DNA of 21,458 nt, from positions 1 to 21,458 of the forward strand of contig UQGS01000038.1 in assembly GCA_900540685.1 (NCBI GenBank), in the 5' to 3' direction. The notes below the pieces were generated by a model. The model was not told where the DNA came from. It ran no database searches and was given only the letters and a program-made list of their open reading frames with translations. The translations under genes and the position numbers were made by a program. Positions 7,366 to 15,852 of this stretch are shown in pieces. Source of the stretch: an uncultured Catenibacterium sp. GTDB lineage: Bacteria; Bacillota_I; Bacilli_A; Erysipelotrichales; Coprobacillaceae. Positions within the stretch are counted from its first letter, which is position 1. Each line of letters begins with the position of its first letter.

Positions 7366-8844
7366 TTAGAAATCATCTTCTTGTTCTTCATTGTATAATT
7401 TCTTTGCATATTCCTGTGCAATAAACTTATCTCCAGGATAAGGTGTATTGCCTACAAGTGAAGTCATGAACTGTTCATGACCTTTTCCTAGGATTAAAAT
7501 AACATCTCCCGCACAGGCTGAATCAATCGCCTGCTGAATCGCAAAACGACGATTGGTGATGATCACAGAAATAGGATCTATAATCTGTTCTTGAATCTGT
7601 GAACAGATGCCTTCAATATCATCATCTCTTTCATCCTGTTCTGTCAATATAACATAATCACAGTACTTATTCGCTAAAGCACCGATCTTACTTCTTTTAT
7701 GAATATCTTTACGTCCCGGTGCACCAAATACTGCAATCAAATGACCATTTCCTTTGACACTATGTACAAACTTGAAGACTTCTTCAAAGTTATGTACATG
7801 CTGACAATAGTCCACAATGATATGGAATGGCTGTTTAACAGGAACAACTTCCATTCTACCTTCTACTGGCTGAATATATTTGATGGCATTCACGATTTCA
7901 TCAGGCGTCATTTCTAAGGCATAGAGTGTTGTCAGTATTGCGAGTGTATTAGATATATTAAAAGGTGCAATAATAGGCACTTCTACATGATAGTAATGAT
8001 TCTTGATGTATATATTAAATGCCGAATGATCAATATAATATTCAATTTCTCTCGCCATGATATCAGCTTTATGGTGAATACCATAGGTAAGGATTTTTGT
8101 ATGGTCTGCCATATCCTTATAATTTGTAGATAGATAATGATTAAAGCGTACTTCATCCGCATTGAGGATGGCGTAACCGCCTTCTTTAAGTAGTCTAAAG
8201 AGCTTGACATAGGACATCATCAGATTATCTACAGTGCCATGGAAGTCCATATGTTCTTCATAGGCATTTGTGAATACGACAATACTGAAGTTAACAGAAT
8301 CAACTCTTTTTAAAGCTAAACCATGAGAAGAAACTTCAAGAGTAAATCCTTTCACATTCTCTTTAACCATGTTATAGAAGTTACGATGTAAACAGATCGG
8401 ATCAGGTGTAGTACCTGTCATCTGCATCATTGTAGGTCCATATTCTATCCCATTATTTCCTACATAGCCCATCTTTAAATATCGACCAAGTAATCTAGCC
8501 ACTACGCGGGCTACAACTGTTTTACCACTTGTTCCTGTGACACCTATTCCTGTCATCTTATATGAAGGATGATCATAGAAGAGATCTGCCACACGGTTGA
8601 GTTCATCTAAGACATCTGGTACCTGGATATAGACAATACCCTGATAATAACGACGTAACGGCTTAGAATGAACAATACATTTAGCCCCTTGGAAGATGGC
8701 ATCATCGACATATTTATGACCATCTGTCACAAGTCCTTCAATACAAAAGAAGATAGAATCCTTTCTCACATAACGGGAATCGCTATGTATAGATTCAATC
8801 TTCAAATCACTTTCAACATTAAAAAGCTCATTAAGCTTCTTCAC
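7366..8844 (-). CDS. murE: MurE-type Mur ligase (divergent UDP-MurNAc-tripeptide synthetase-like)
   Basis: MurE adds the third amino acid to UDP-MurNAc-L-Ala-D-Glu in the cytosol. All 492 residues align with MurE order: N-domain IHSDSRYVRKDSIFF (19-33), P-loop GTSGKT (104-109), GTTPDP, EVSSHGLAL (170-178), FTNAYEEHMDFHG (191-203), GRMEVV (329-334), GKGHEQ (453-458). Several key motifs differ from standard MurE. By hand alignment Tyr212 sits where the carbamylated Lys (A-K-x-L-L/F) is expected, DYAHTP reads DYCQHV (345-350), and the DNPR/DNPA third-residue motif reads TEQDER (401-406). So the acceptor amino acid cannot be told, and it may be a paralogue with another job. The start is GTG (8842-8844), 14 bases inside the end of mtaB, with GGGGTGG about 6 bases upstream. 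It is the last gene of the rsmE operon. Confidence 0.8.
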   Translation of the reverse strand: MKKLNELFNVESDLKIESIHSDSRYVRKDSIFFCIEGLVTDGHKYVDDAIFQGAKCIVHSKPLRRYYQGIVYIQVPDVLDELNRVADLFYDHPSYKMTGIGVTGTSGKTVVARVVARLLGRYLKMGYVGNNGIEYGPTMMQMTGTTPDPICLHRNFYNMVKENVKGFTLEVSSHGLALKRVDSVNFSIVVFTNAYEEHMDFHGTVDNLMMSYVKLFRLLKEGGYAILNADEVRFNHYLSTNYKDMADHTKILTYGIHHKADIMAREIEYYIDHSAFNIYIKNHYYHVEVPIIAPFNISNTLAILTTLYALEMTPDEIVNAIKYIQPVEGRMEVVPVKQPFHIIVDYCQHVHNFEEVFKFVHSVKGNGHLIAVFGAPGRKDIHKRSKIGALANKYCDYVILTEQDERDDDIEGICSQIQEQIIDPISVIITNRRFAIQQAIDSACAGDVILILGKGHEQFMTSLVGNTPYPGDKFIAQEYAKKLYNEEQEDDF

Positions 8845-10138
8845 TAGAAACCACCCCGATTAAATCATAACCTCGATGATCTGTTACTTTCACTTTATAA
8901 ATATGTCCTTCTTTTAAAGAAGTATCTGCTACAAGAACCTTTAAATAGTTAGACGCATGACCAACCATATAGCCATCCTTTTCTTCTTCTATTAATACTT
9001 CTAGTTCCTGATTCATTTCAGATAATGCGAATTCAGTCTTTAATTCATCAGAGAGCTGTAATAGTCTTCTGACACGGTCTTTCTTGACATCCCCTGGCAC
9101 CTGATTAGGCATTCTATCTGCAGGTGTGCCCTTTCTTCTAGAATAAGGGAAAACATGTAACTGATTGAAATGAAGCTTCTTGATCCAGTCATAAGTATCT
9201 TGGAAGTCTTCTTCTGTTTCTCCAGGGAATCCTACAATTACATCTGTAGTAATAGAAATACCAGGTAATGCTTCTTTGAGTTCAAAATATTTCTTTTCAA
9301 ATTCAGCTGTATTATAATGTCTTGCCATTCTTCTTAGAATAGAATCAGTTCCAGACTGAATTGGAATATGAAGATGATCTACAATAATAGGACTCTTTCC
9401 AATGAGTTCAATGATTTCATCACTCACCTGACTCATTTCAATAGAAGAAATACGTAATCTCTTTAATCCTTTGATCTTTGTTGTTAAGTCTACTAATAGA
9501 TCATAGAAAGAATAATTATCTAAATCAACACCATAGCCTGCTGTATGGATTCCTGTTAAGACGATTTCTACAAATCCTCTGTCTACTAATTCCTGTGCCT
9601 GTCTTAAAACATCTTCCTTAGGACGAGAACGCACACCACCGCGGGCATAAGGGATAATACAATATGTACAGAAGTTGTTGCAGCCATCCTGGATCTTTAG
9701 GAAGGCTCTTGTCTTATTCTCAAATGCATGAATGCTTAAGTCTTCAAAACGAGAAACCTTCATGACATTCTCAATTTTCACAATCTGTTTATGTGTAGCC
9801 TTGTATTCTTCTACAAAGTCTACAATAGATGCACGATGTTGTGTCCCTAGTACGATTGAAACACCTTCAATACCAGTGATTTCTTCACTTGCTACCTGAG
9901 AATAACATCCTACTACACAGATCACCGCTTCAGGATTTGTACGATGTGCCTTACGGATCATCTGTCTTGATTTAGAGTCTCCTGTGTTTGTGACAGTACA
10001 TGTATTAATAACATATACATCTGCAGGAGATTCAAAGTCGATATTGTCATATCCTCTCTTCTTGAATATTTCTAACATCGCTTCTGATTCGTAGCTGTTT
10101 ACTTTACAGCCTAATGTATGAAAAGCAACTGTTGCCAT
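8831..10138 (-). CDS. mtaB: tRNA threonylcarbamoyladenosine (t6A37) methylthiotransferase
   Basis: A radical-SAM enzyme converting t6A37 to ms2t6A37 in tRNAs that read ANN codons. 435 residues, normal for the family. The N-terminal UPF0004 domain opens VAFHTLGCKVNSYES with cluster Cys11, Cys47 and Cys78. The radical-SAM motif C-x3-C-x2-C is Cys153, Cys157 and Cys160. GFPGET is at 303-308 and a TRAM RNA-binding domain spans about 372-433. The TLGCKVN opening and overall length favour MtaB over MiaB or RimO. It begins four bases after the upstream gene's stop and overlaps the MurE-like gene by 14 bases, so it is in the middle of an operon. Its ribosome site (AAGTGAG) is weak, consistent with coupling. 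Confidence 0.93.
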   Translation of the reverse strand: MATVAFHTLGCKVNSYESEAMLEIFKKRGYDNIDFESPADVYVINTCTVTNTGDSKSRQMIRKAHRTNPEAVICVVGCYSQVASEEITGIEGVSIVLGTQHRASIVDFVEEYKATHKQIVKIENVMKVSRFEDLSIHAFENKTRAFLKIQDGCNNFCTYCIIPYARGGVRSRPKEDVLRQAQELVDRGFVEIVLTGIHTAGYGVDLDNYSFYDLLVDLTTKIKGLKRLRISSIEMSQVSDEIIELIGKSPIIVDHLHIPIQSGTDSILRRMARHYNTAEFEKKYFELKEALPGISITTDVIVGFPGETEEDFQDTYDWIKKLHFNQLHVFPYSRRKGTPADRMPNQVPGDVKKDRVRRLLQLSDELKTEFALSEMNQELEVLIEEEKDGYMVGHASNYLKVLVADTSLKEGHIYKVKVTDHRGYDLIGVVSSEEA

Positions 10139-10142
10139 TGTC

Positions 10143-10916
10143 TCACTTCACTTTCTTTATTAATTTCTTATAGGTACGATCACTGATCAAGAAATGATCA
10201 TACATGTATTCAATGAACTGTGAATATTCACCATGTTCATAATATTCCACTAATTCTTTTGCATCTTCCATAGATGCCTTATTAGAATGACGATTATCAT
10301 CACCAACCACTAAACGACAGATGAGCGAATAATCTTCTTTCACAAATAAATAGATTGTGCCTAATTCTTCATAAAAATAGGCAATATGGGATTCATTTTC
10401 ATAAATCTTTTCTAGACTAGAAAATGATGTATCAAATAAGATTGGTCCATAATATCTAAAGGCTGTATCTAATGTGACTGGTTGATTCTTTACATATTCT
10501 GCATGTTGCTTTAATAAGAGAATCTGATAATCATTGATATACCAGTTATTGATATCAGGAGAATAGATAGGAATATAAATATCTCTTGAACTTTCTTCAT
10601 CATAAAAATGAGGGAGTGTGTCTAATACATTCTTTAAATCATTATTGAACATCTTTCGCTTTTCTTCATAAGTGATATATTCAAACATATCATAATGACC
10701 TGACGCAAAAAGATTATAAGACCCTTCAATGGCTTCTTTTACATCTAATGCACGTAAAAGGATTTCCATATTGAATAATTCCATTTCTGATTTTACCTTA
10801 AAACGAATATTCAAGTCTTCTAGTTCTTTTTTATGTTCTTCACAATAATGATATAAGCTCGTTTTATTGTATTTGATATCCCTGCTGTATTTATTAATGA
10901 CTGCAATAAAGTCCAT
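10143..10916 (-). CDS. Protein of unknown function between rsmE and mtaB
   Basis: 257 residues; I do not recognise a family. It is acidic to neutral and rich in Tyr, Glu and Lys, with no signal peptide, membrane segment or Cys cluster, so probably cytosolic. Residues 1-60 look helical (MDFIAVINKYSRDIKYNKTS onward). The middle (105-165) has many aromatic residues, including IYIPIYSPDINNWYIND and AFRYYGPILFDTS. The region 182-205 looks like a beta hairpin (ESHIAYFYEELGTIYLFV), and the C-terminus is helical and basic. It starts one base after the rsmE stop, with a GGGGGAT ribosome site that overlaps the rsmE end, and stops four bases before mtaB. The tight packing suggests a role tied to RNA modification or translation, but that is only context. 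Confidence 0.85.
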   Translation of the reverse strand: MDFIAVINKYSRDIKYNKTSLYHYCEEHKKELEDLNIRFKVKSEMELFNMEILLRALDVKEAIEGSYNLFASGHYDMFEYITYEEKRKMFNNDLKNVLDTLPHFYDEESSRDIYIPIYSPDINNWYINDYQILLLKQHAEYVKNQPVTLDTAFRYYGPILFDTSFSSLEKIYENESHIAYFYEELGTIYLFVKEDYSLICRLVVGDDNRHSNKASMEDAKELVEYYEHGEYSQFIEYMYDHFLISDRTYKKLIKKVK

Positions 10917-10917
10917 A

Positions 10918-11652
10918 TTAATCCCCCAATTCTCTTCTATACCCTATAACACTCAGCATATATAAAGGCGCTGTTTCACTTCTTAGAATACGATTCCCAA
11001 TAGAACATGGTACAACACCCATAGTCTGCATCTTTTCTACTTCCTGAAGATCAAAACCACCCTCTGGTCCTACAATAATAGTAATAGAATTATGAAGGTC
11101 ATTAAGTGCTTTTGTGAAAGCATGATGTTCACCATTCTTGCTTTCTTCTTCATATGCCACAACATTGACTTCAGATAAATAATCCTTTAATTGTGATAAT
11201 TGAATAGGTGGTGTAATTTCTGGAACAATCTGTCTATGACATTGTTCACTTGCTTCCTGTGCAATGCGAACAAAACGTTCCTTCTTCTTATTGAAGCGCG
11301 CTTCATCCATCTTCACAATACTTCTAGAAGCACGTAATGGTACAATACGTGTCACACCAAGTTCTGTTGCTTTTTGAATCACAAATTCAAACTTATCACT
11401 CTTAGGCAGGCCATAAACAAGAGTTACTTCAACATCCAGTTCATTATCTTCCTGAAGTTCTTCTTTGATTTGTAGTAAACCCTGCTTTGTATCGATGATT
11501 TCACACAAATAAACATGCTTGTCTTCATCAATACAGATGACATGTTCGCCCTTTTCCATACGCATCACCTTAGTGATATGCTTATACATAGAATCATCAG
11601 CGATAATGACATCATTTTGTCTATAATTGTTTTTAATAAAATATCTCTGCAT
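10918..11652 (-). CDS. rsmE: 16S rRNA (uracil1498-N3)-methyltransferase
   Basis: A SPOUT-fold methyltransferase that makes m3U1498 in 16S rRNA using S-adenosylmethionine. 244 residues from the chosen start. The N-terminal PUA-like domain opens MQRYFI; KATELGVTRIVPL (94-106) and EASEQC (133-138) are family motifs; the knotted SAM site shows VGPEGGF (194-200) and IGNRILRSETAP (218-229). I chose the ATG at 11650-11652 over the one at 11658 because AGAGGAGA is correctly spaced for the former and touches the latter, and because MQRYFI is the usual family opening. It is the first gene of a four-gene operon with its own promoter. Confidence 0.94.
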   Translation of the reverse strand: MQRYFIKNNYRQNDVIIADDSMYKHITKVMRMEKGEHVICIDEDKHVYLCEIIDTKQGLLQIKEELQEDNELDVEVTLVYGLPKSDKFEFVIQKATELGVTRIVPLRASRSIVKMDEARFNKKKERFVRIAQEASEQCHRQIVPEITPPIQLSQLKDYLSEVNVVAYEEESKNGEHHAFTKALNDLHNSITIIVGPEGGFDLQEVEKMQTMGVVPCSIGNRILRSETAPLYMLSVIGYRRELGD

Positions 11653-11670
11653 AGTCATCTCTCCTCTAGC

Positions 11671-11699
11671 ATTCTACCATTTTTATGAAACAATGAAAA
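11671..11699 (-). promoter_or_regulatory. Promoter of the rsmE operon
   Basis: The minus strand has an extended -10, TGG plus TAGAAT (11671-11679), and a -35-like TTTTCA (11694-11699) with a 17-base spacer. It lies between the clpB terminator and rsmE, giving a short leader. Confidence 0.5.
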
Positions 11700-11731
11700 G
11701 AAAAAAGAAGATAGAGAGGGTTCTATCTTCT
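11700..11731 (-). terminator. Intrinsic terminator after clpB
   Basis: The arms AGAAGATAGA (11706-11715) and TCTATCTTCT (11722-11731) form a perfect 10-bp stem with a 6-base loop. A T-run follows on the minus strand. Confidence 0.88.
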
Positions 11732-11740
11732 TTCATAGTT

Positions 11741-14308
11741 TTATGCTTCTCTGGCTACAAAACCATCATTATAATCAATCACAACATGACTGTTTGCATG
11801 AATTGTACCTTTGATTATTTCTCTTGCCAGCATTGTTTCAATATGTGACTGAATATAACGCTTGATTGGACGTGCACCAAATGTGGTATCAAATGCATCT
11901 TGTGCAATTCTGTTTTCAGCTGCATCAGTGACTTCTAGAGTAATCTTCTTTTCTTCTAGACGTTCTTCAAGTTCATGAATGAACTTATCAATGATCTTAT
12001 AAACAACACTAGAATCAAGTGAGTTGAACATAACGATTTCATCAATACGGTTTAAGAATTCTGGTTTGAAGTGCATCTTCAATTCATTATCTACCTCTTT
12101 ACGTGTTTCTTCATTATTACCCTGTAATAAGTACTGAGAACCGATATTAGAAGTCATGATGATAATAGTATTCTTAAAGCTGACGACATTACCTTTAGAA
12201 TCTGTTAAACGACCATCATCTAGAATCTGTAATAAGATATTGAAGACATCTGGATGGGCTTTTTCAATTTCATCTAATAAGACAATACTATATGGAGCAC
12301 GTCTAACAGCTTCAGTTAACTGTCCACCTTCTTCATAACCTACATATCCTGGAGGGGCACCTAATAAACGAGAGACACTATATTTTTCCATATATTCACT
12401 CATATCGATACGAACGATATTCTTTTCACTATCAAAGAGCTGTTCAGCAAGTGTCTTAGCCACTTCAGTCTTACCTACACCAGTAGGACCTAGGAATAAG
12501 AATGAACCAATTGGTCTATTCTCATCATTGATACCAGCACGACTTCTTAGTATTGCATCAGTAACTTTAGTAATGGCTTCATCCTGACCAATAACTCTTT
12601 TCTTCATAATATCTTCAAGATGTAATAGTTTTTCTTTTTCTGATTCCATTAATTTAGATACTGGAATATTAGTCCATCTAGAGATGACTTCTGAAATAGT
12701 ATCTACAGTCACCTTTTCCTGTAATAAAGCATCATCATTTTCTTTAGCCTGATAAGCTTCTATTTCTTTATTAATAGCTGGAATAGTCTGGTATTTAATC
12801 TTAGATGCTTCTTCTAAGTTACCCTGAGATTCAAATTGTGCCATCTGTGTTTCAAGACGTACCTTCTGATTCTTTAAGTCCTTGATATGATCTACCTGAG
12901 ACTTTTCTGATTTCCATTGTTCAGTTAAACCAGAAATCTTTTCATTTAAAGAAGCAATCTTTTCTTTGATTTCTTCTAGTCTCTTTTCATTATCTTCAGT
13001 TGGATCTTCTTTTTCAATAGAGATTCTTTCCATTTCTAGACGATTCTTATCACGTGTAATTGTATCAAGCTCTTCAGGCATTGAGTCAATTTCCATACGT
13101 ACTGAAGCACATGCTTCATCAATTAAATCAATCGCCTTATCTGGTAAGAAACGATCTGTAATATAACGATCACTCATATGAGCTGCTGCGATAATCGCAC
13201 TATCCTGAATCTGTACACCATGATGAGATTCAAATGGTTCCTTTAAACCTCTTAGAATAGCAATTGTATCATCAATATCAGGTTCCTGTACTAATACCTT
13301 CTGGAAACGTCTTTCTAAGGCTGCATCCTTTTCAATATACTGACGATATTCATCAAGTGTAGTGGCACCGATACAATGTAGTTCACCACGTGCTAACATT
13401 GGTTTTAATAAGTTAGCGGCATCCATCGCACCATCTGTCTTACCTGCACCAACTAACTGATGGATTTCATCAATAAACATGATGATCTGTCCTTCAGACT
13501 TCTTGATTTCATTTAAGACAGCTTTTAATCTTTCTTCAAATTCACCACGATATTTAGCACCTGCCACAAGTGAACCTAAATCAAGTTCAAATAAAGTTTT
13601 ATCTTTTAATGTTTCAGGTACATCGTTCTTAACTATACGCCAAGCAAGTCCTTCTACAATCGCAGTTTTACCTACACCTGGTTCACCAATCAAAATTGGG
13701 TTATTCTTTGTTTTACGTGATAAGATCTGAATAACACGTCTAATTTCTTCATCACGACCAATAACTGGATCAATCTTGCCATCTTTTACATCTTTAACAA
13801 GATCACGTCCATATTTTTCTAATACTTCATAATTATTTTCTGGGTTTGGAGTATCCACTTTATGTCCTCCTCTCATTTCCTTAATTACTTTTTCAACTTC
13901 TTTTTTATTTAAATTATAACGAGATACAAAGTTTTTAATAAAAGTGCTTTGCGTATTAAATAATGCAAGAATAAGATGTTCTACACTCATATAGTCATCT
14001 TTATATTCTGTCTTAATTCTTTCAGCATTCGCAATCCAGCTATTGAGATCATAGCTTAAACGAAGCTGATCCTGAGTCACCTGCCCAACGCTAGGCTTCT
14101 TATTGATCTCAGCATTTAATAAATCCTGTACTTCTGGGATAGAGATATTAAGTTTCGTTAGTACTCTATAGAAAATACCAGAACTATCTTCTAATAATGC
14201 ATACATGAGATGTTCAACATCAACAATCTGTTGATTAAGAGCTAACGCATTCTGAGCTGCACGTCCAAATGCTTCCTGCATTGCTTCTGTCCATTTTTCA
14301 CCATTCAT
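11741..14308 (-). CDS. clpB: ClpB disaggregase (Hsp100 AAA+ chaperone)
   Basis: An ATP-driven hexamer that pulls polypeptides out of aggregates with DnaK. 855 residues from the chosen start. The N-domain repeat covers 1-145. AAA-1 has Walker A GEPGVGKT (208-215) and Walker B FIDEIHQ (about 278-284). A long coiled-coil middle domain (about 410-530) separates ClpB from ClpA. AAA-2 has GPTGVGKT (607-614), VLLDEIEK (676-683) and GARPIKRYIQ (sensor 2) near the end. No ClpP-docking loop is evident, as expected. I chose the ATG at 14306-14308 because AAGGAG (14317-14322) is 8 bases upstream; an in-frame GTG at 14317 falls on that ribosome site. Two CIRCE operators flank the promoter, so HrcA repression is very likely. 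Confidence 0.97.
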   Translation of the reverse strand: MNGEKWTEAMQEAFGRAAQNALALNQQIVDVEHLMYALLEDSSGIFYRVLTKLNISIPEVQDLLNAEINKKPSVGQVTQDQLRLSYDLNSWIANAERIKTEYKDDYMSVEHLILALFNTQSTFIKNFVSRYNLNKKEVEKVIKEMRGGHKVDTPNPENNYEVLEKYGRDLVKDVKDGKIDPVIGRDEEIRRVIQILSRKTKNNPILIGEPGVGKTAIVEGLAWRIVKNDVPETLKDKTLFELDLGSLVAGAKYRGEFEERLKAVLNEIKKSEGQIIMFIDEIHQLVGAGKTDGAMDAANLLKPMLARGELHCIGATTLDEYRQYIEKDAALERRFQKVLVQEPDIDDTIAILRGLKEPFESHHGVQIQDSAIIAAAHMSDRYITDRFLPDKAIDLIDEACASVRMEIDSMPEELDTITRDKNRLEMERISIEKEDPTEDNEKRLEEIKEKIASLNEKISGLTEQWKSEKSQVDHIKDLKNQKVRLETQMAQFESQGNLEEASKIKYQTIPAINKEIEAYQAKENDDALLQEKVTVDTISEVISRWTNIPVSKLMESEKEKLLHLEDIMKKRVIGQDEAITKVTDAILRSRAGINDENRPIGSFLFLGPTGVGKTEVAKTLAEQLFDSEKNIVRIDMSEYMEKYSVSRLLGAPPGYVGYEEGGQLTEAVRRAPYSIVLLDEIEKAHPDVFNILLQILDDGRLTDSKGNVVSFKNTIIIMTSNIGSQYLLQGNNEETRKEVDNELKMHFKPEFLNRIDEIVMFNSLDSSVVYKIIDKFIHELEERLEEKKITLEVTDAAENRIAQDAFDTTFGARPIKRYIQSHIETMLAREIIKGTIHANSHVVIDYNDGFVAREA

Positions 14309-14321
14309 CGCAATCACTCCT

Positions 14322-14348
14322 TTAGCACTCTTCTTTCTCTTGTGCTAA
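14322..14348. promoter_or_regulatory. CIRCE operator, clpB-proximal
   Basis: TTAGCACTC (14322-14330), nine bases, then TTGTGCTAA (14340-14348). Against the consensus TTAGCACTC-N9-GAGTGCTAA only two bases differ. It lies between the -10 and the ribosome site, whose first bases it touches, so HrcA would block elongation or initiation. Confidence 0.85.
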
Positions 14349-14352
14349 TGCT

Positions 14353-14380
14353 AGTATATCACTTTTCTTAGCACTGTCAA
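14353..14380 (-). promoter_or_regulatory. clpB sigma-A promoter
   Basis: On the minus strand a perfect -35 TTGACA (14375-14380) and -10 TATACT (14353-14358) are 16 bases apart. The -35 sits across the spacer of the distal CIRCE. Confidence 0.85.
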
Positions 14381-14394
14381 CACTTGTGTGCTAA
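14368..14394. promoter_or_regulatory. CIRCE operator, clpB-distal, over the -35
   Basis: TTAGCACTG (14368-14376), nine bases, then GTGTGCTAA (14386-14394): one mismatch in each arm against the HrcA consensus. It overlaps the -35 hexamer. Confidence 0.85.
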
Positions 14395-14430
14395 TTTTCA
14401 GAAATTTTGTAAAGCATTGATTTTGCACAG

Positions 14431-14466
14431 AAAAAGACGCAAGCCCAATTTCTATGACTCACGCCT
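14431..14466 (-). terminator. Terminator in repeat copy A
   Basis: AGACGCAAG (14435-14443) can pair with CTCACGCCT (14458-14466) using three G-U pairs, followed on the minus strand by a short T-run. It now serves the DUF4143 ATPase gene. Confidence 0.6.
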
Positions 14467-14495
14467 TTCTCTACACTTAATTAAATTAAAAATTT

Positions 14496-14548
14496 CTATT
14501 CTTGTTTTCTTTGTTCTAACAATTCTCTTGCATTTGCAATAGCAAGGG
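14496..14548 (-). pseudogene. 3' remnant of a second YhcG (DUF1016) gene
   Basis: On the minus strand it reads ALAIANARELLEQRKQE and then TAG, nearly the same as the last 17 residues of the broken nuclease gene at 18003-19056 (SLAIANARELLEQRKEE). Nothing upstream of it is DUF1016-like; instead the end of the DUF4143 ATPase gene follows in another frame. Confidence 0.65.
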
Positions 14549-14568
14549 CTGACGTATTTTTGCTTTGC

Positions 14569-15774
14569 TCAGTCCACAATCCCCAACAACCAGTCTCTGG
14601 CATTAATACGTCGAATTCCCTCATATTGTTCTTCCGGTTCTTCGTCCATTGTTAAGATAATCTTTGGATAATGATCTCGTATCGCTTTTAATGGTCTTAA
14701 TTCTCTCAAAAGTGTATTTTCATCTCGTACAGTCAGTGCTACCTGGAAATATACTGTTCCCTTTTTATTTTGTGCCACAAAATCCACTTCATATGAATCG
14801 ATTTTTCCAACATACACATCATATCCTCGACGCAACAATTCCAGATAGACTATATTTTCCAGAACATGTCCTGCATCTGCCTGTCTCGAACCTAAAAGCA
14901 TATACCTCATTCCTATATCAACTATATAATATTTTTCAAGAGTTTTTAAATATTGTTTTCCCTTTATATTATAACGTTTTGCCTGATATATAATATAGCT
15001 CTCGCTAAAAGCCTCTAGATATTTTTCTACAGTTTTTGTATCAATTTTTCGCCCTTCTGAGGTCATCGTATCTGCAATTTTTTTTGATGACAATGGATTT
15101 CCTATATTATCAAACACAAATCTTAAGACACTCTTAAGCATCATAGTATCTGTGATTTTTTTCCTGTTTATAATATCTTTTATAACAATCGTATTATAGA
15201 TTCCTTCCAGATAATCTCTAATCTCATCTGGCTGATTTTTTAATTCCAGTGTAAATGGAAATGAACTATTCTGCAAGTACTCAGCATATTTAATTCCTCT
15301 ATCATTCATACTACCAGTACTTTCCATATATTCCTTAAAAGACAACGGCAACATTTCAATCTGAATATATCTTCCTGAAATCATAGTTGCAATCTCACTA
15401 GACAACATATACGCATTAGAACCAGTCACATAAATATCTATATTTTTTTTAATATAAAGACTGTCTAGCACCTTCGGAAAATCTTTTACATTCTGAATTT
15501 CATCAAGAAAAATATATGTCATTTTTCCATTAATCAAACGTTCCTTTAAATATTTATATAATTTTCTGTAATCTGTCAGTTCTTCATAATCAAGATCTTC
15601 AAAATTAATAGAAATAATCTGTTCTTCCTCAACCCCATGCTCTTTTAAATAATTGCGATAAATTTCCAGAAGCATAGATTTTCCACAACGTCGTACACCT
15701 GTAACAATTTTAATCAACTGCTTATCTTTCCATGCAATCAGTTTTTCTAAATATTCTTTTCTTTCTATAATCAT
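14569..15774 (-). CDS. AAA ATPase with C-terminal DUF4143 domain
   Basis: 401 residues, the usual size of the AAA_14-DUF4143 family, whose function is not settled; members are common in accessory regions of gut bacteria. Walker A is GVRRCGKS (26-33), Walker B IFLDEIQN (88-95), sensor VTGSNA (116-121). A winged-helix segment follows (about 200-265). The C-terminal DUF4143 part looks like a PD-(D/E)XK-type fold: Glu306 in VLENIVYLEL, then YEVDFVAQ (328-335) and YFQVALTV (342-349), where the usual catalytic Lys is replaced by Gln or Val, so nuclease activity is doubtful. The ATG has GAAGGGAG about 7 bases upstream. The promoter region holds a repeated motif and an inverted repeat. It ends next to the YhcG remnant. 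Likely cytosolic. Confidence 0.9.
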   Translation of the reverse strand: MIIERKEYLEKLIAWKDKQLIKIVTGVRRCGKSMLLEIYRNYLKEHGVEEEQIISINFEDLDYEELTDYRKLYKYLKERLINGKMTYIFLDEIQNVKDFPKVLDSLYIKKNIDIYVTGSNAYMLSSEIATMISGRYIQIEMLPLSFKEYMESTGSMNDRGIKYAEYLQNSSFPFTLELKNQPDEIRDYLEGIYNTIVIKDIINRKKITDTMMLKSVLRFVFDNIGNPLSSKKIADTMTSEGRKIDTKTVEKYLEAFSESYIIYQAKRYNIKGKQYLKTLEKYYIVDIGMRYMLLGSRQADAGHVLENIVYLELLRRGYDVYVGKIDSYEVDFVAQNKKGTVYFQVALTVRDENTLLRELRPLKAIRDHYPKIILTMDEEPEEQYEGIRRINARDWLLGIVD

Positions 15775-15798
15775 AATAATGCTCCCTTCTTTTTACTC

Positions 15799-15828
15799 AT
15801 TATATTCCAAAAGCTTCAAAATAATCAA
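15799..15828 (-). promoter_or_regulatory. Promoter of the DUF4143 ATPase gene
   Basis: On the minus strand a perfect -10 TATAAT (15799-15804) and a -35 TTGATT (15823-15828) are 18 bases apart. The -10 belongs to a 14-base sequence repeated 40 bases upstream. Confidence 0.55.
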
Positions 15829-15852
15829 TAGTTTTGGGATTATATTCCAAAA
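15799..15852. repeat. Two copies of a 14-base direct repeat spaced 40 bases apart
   Basis: ATTATATTCCAAAA occurs at 15799-15812 and again at 15839-15852. The first copy contains the -10 of the ATPase promoter. Even spacing close to four helical turns hints at cooperative protein binding. Confidence 0.7.

Larger units (their letters stand above)
14427..14548. repeat. Direct repeat copy A (3' end of a YhcG-type gene plus terminator)
   Basis: About 90% identical by eye to 17931-18055 in the same orientation, with a 3-base indel. It carries the last codons of a DUF1016 gene, its stop and its terminator. Similarity ends sharply on both sides. The two copies bracket the DUF4143 ATPase and transglutaminase-like genes. 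Confidence 0.8.

Noticed and set aside
13479..13730. Plus-strand open frame within clpB
   Set aside because: It is antisense to the AAA-1 domain and has no initiation signal.
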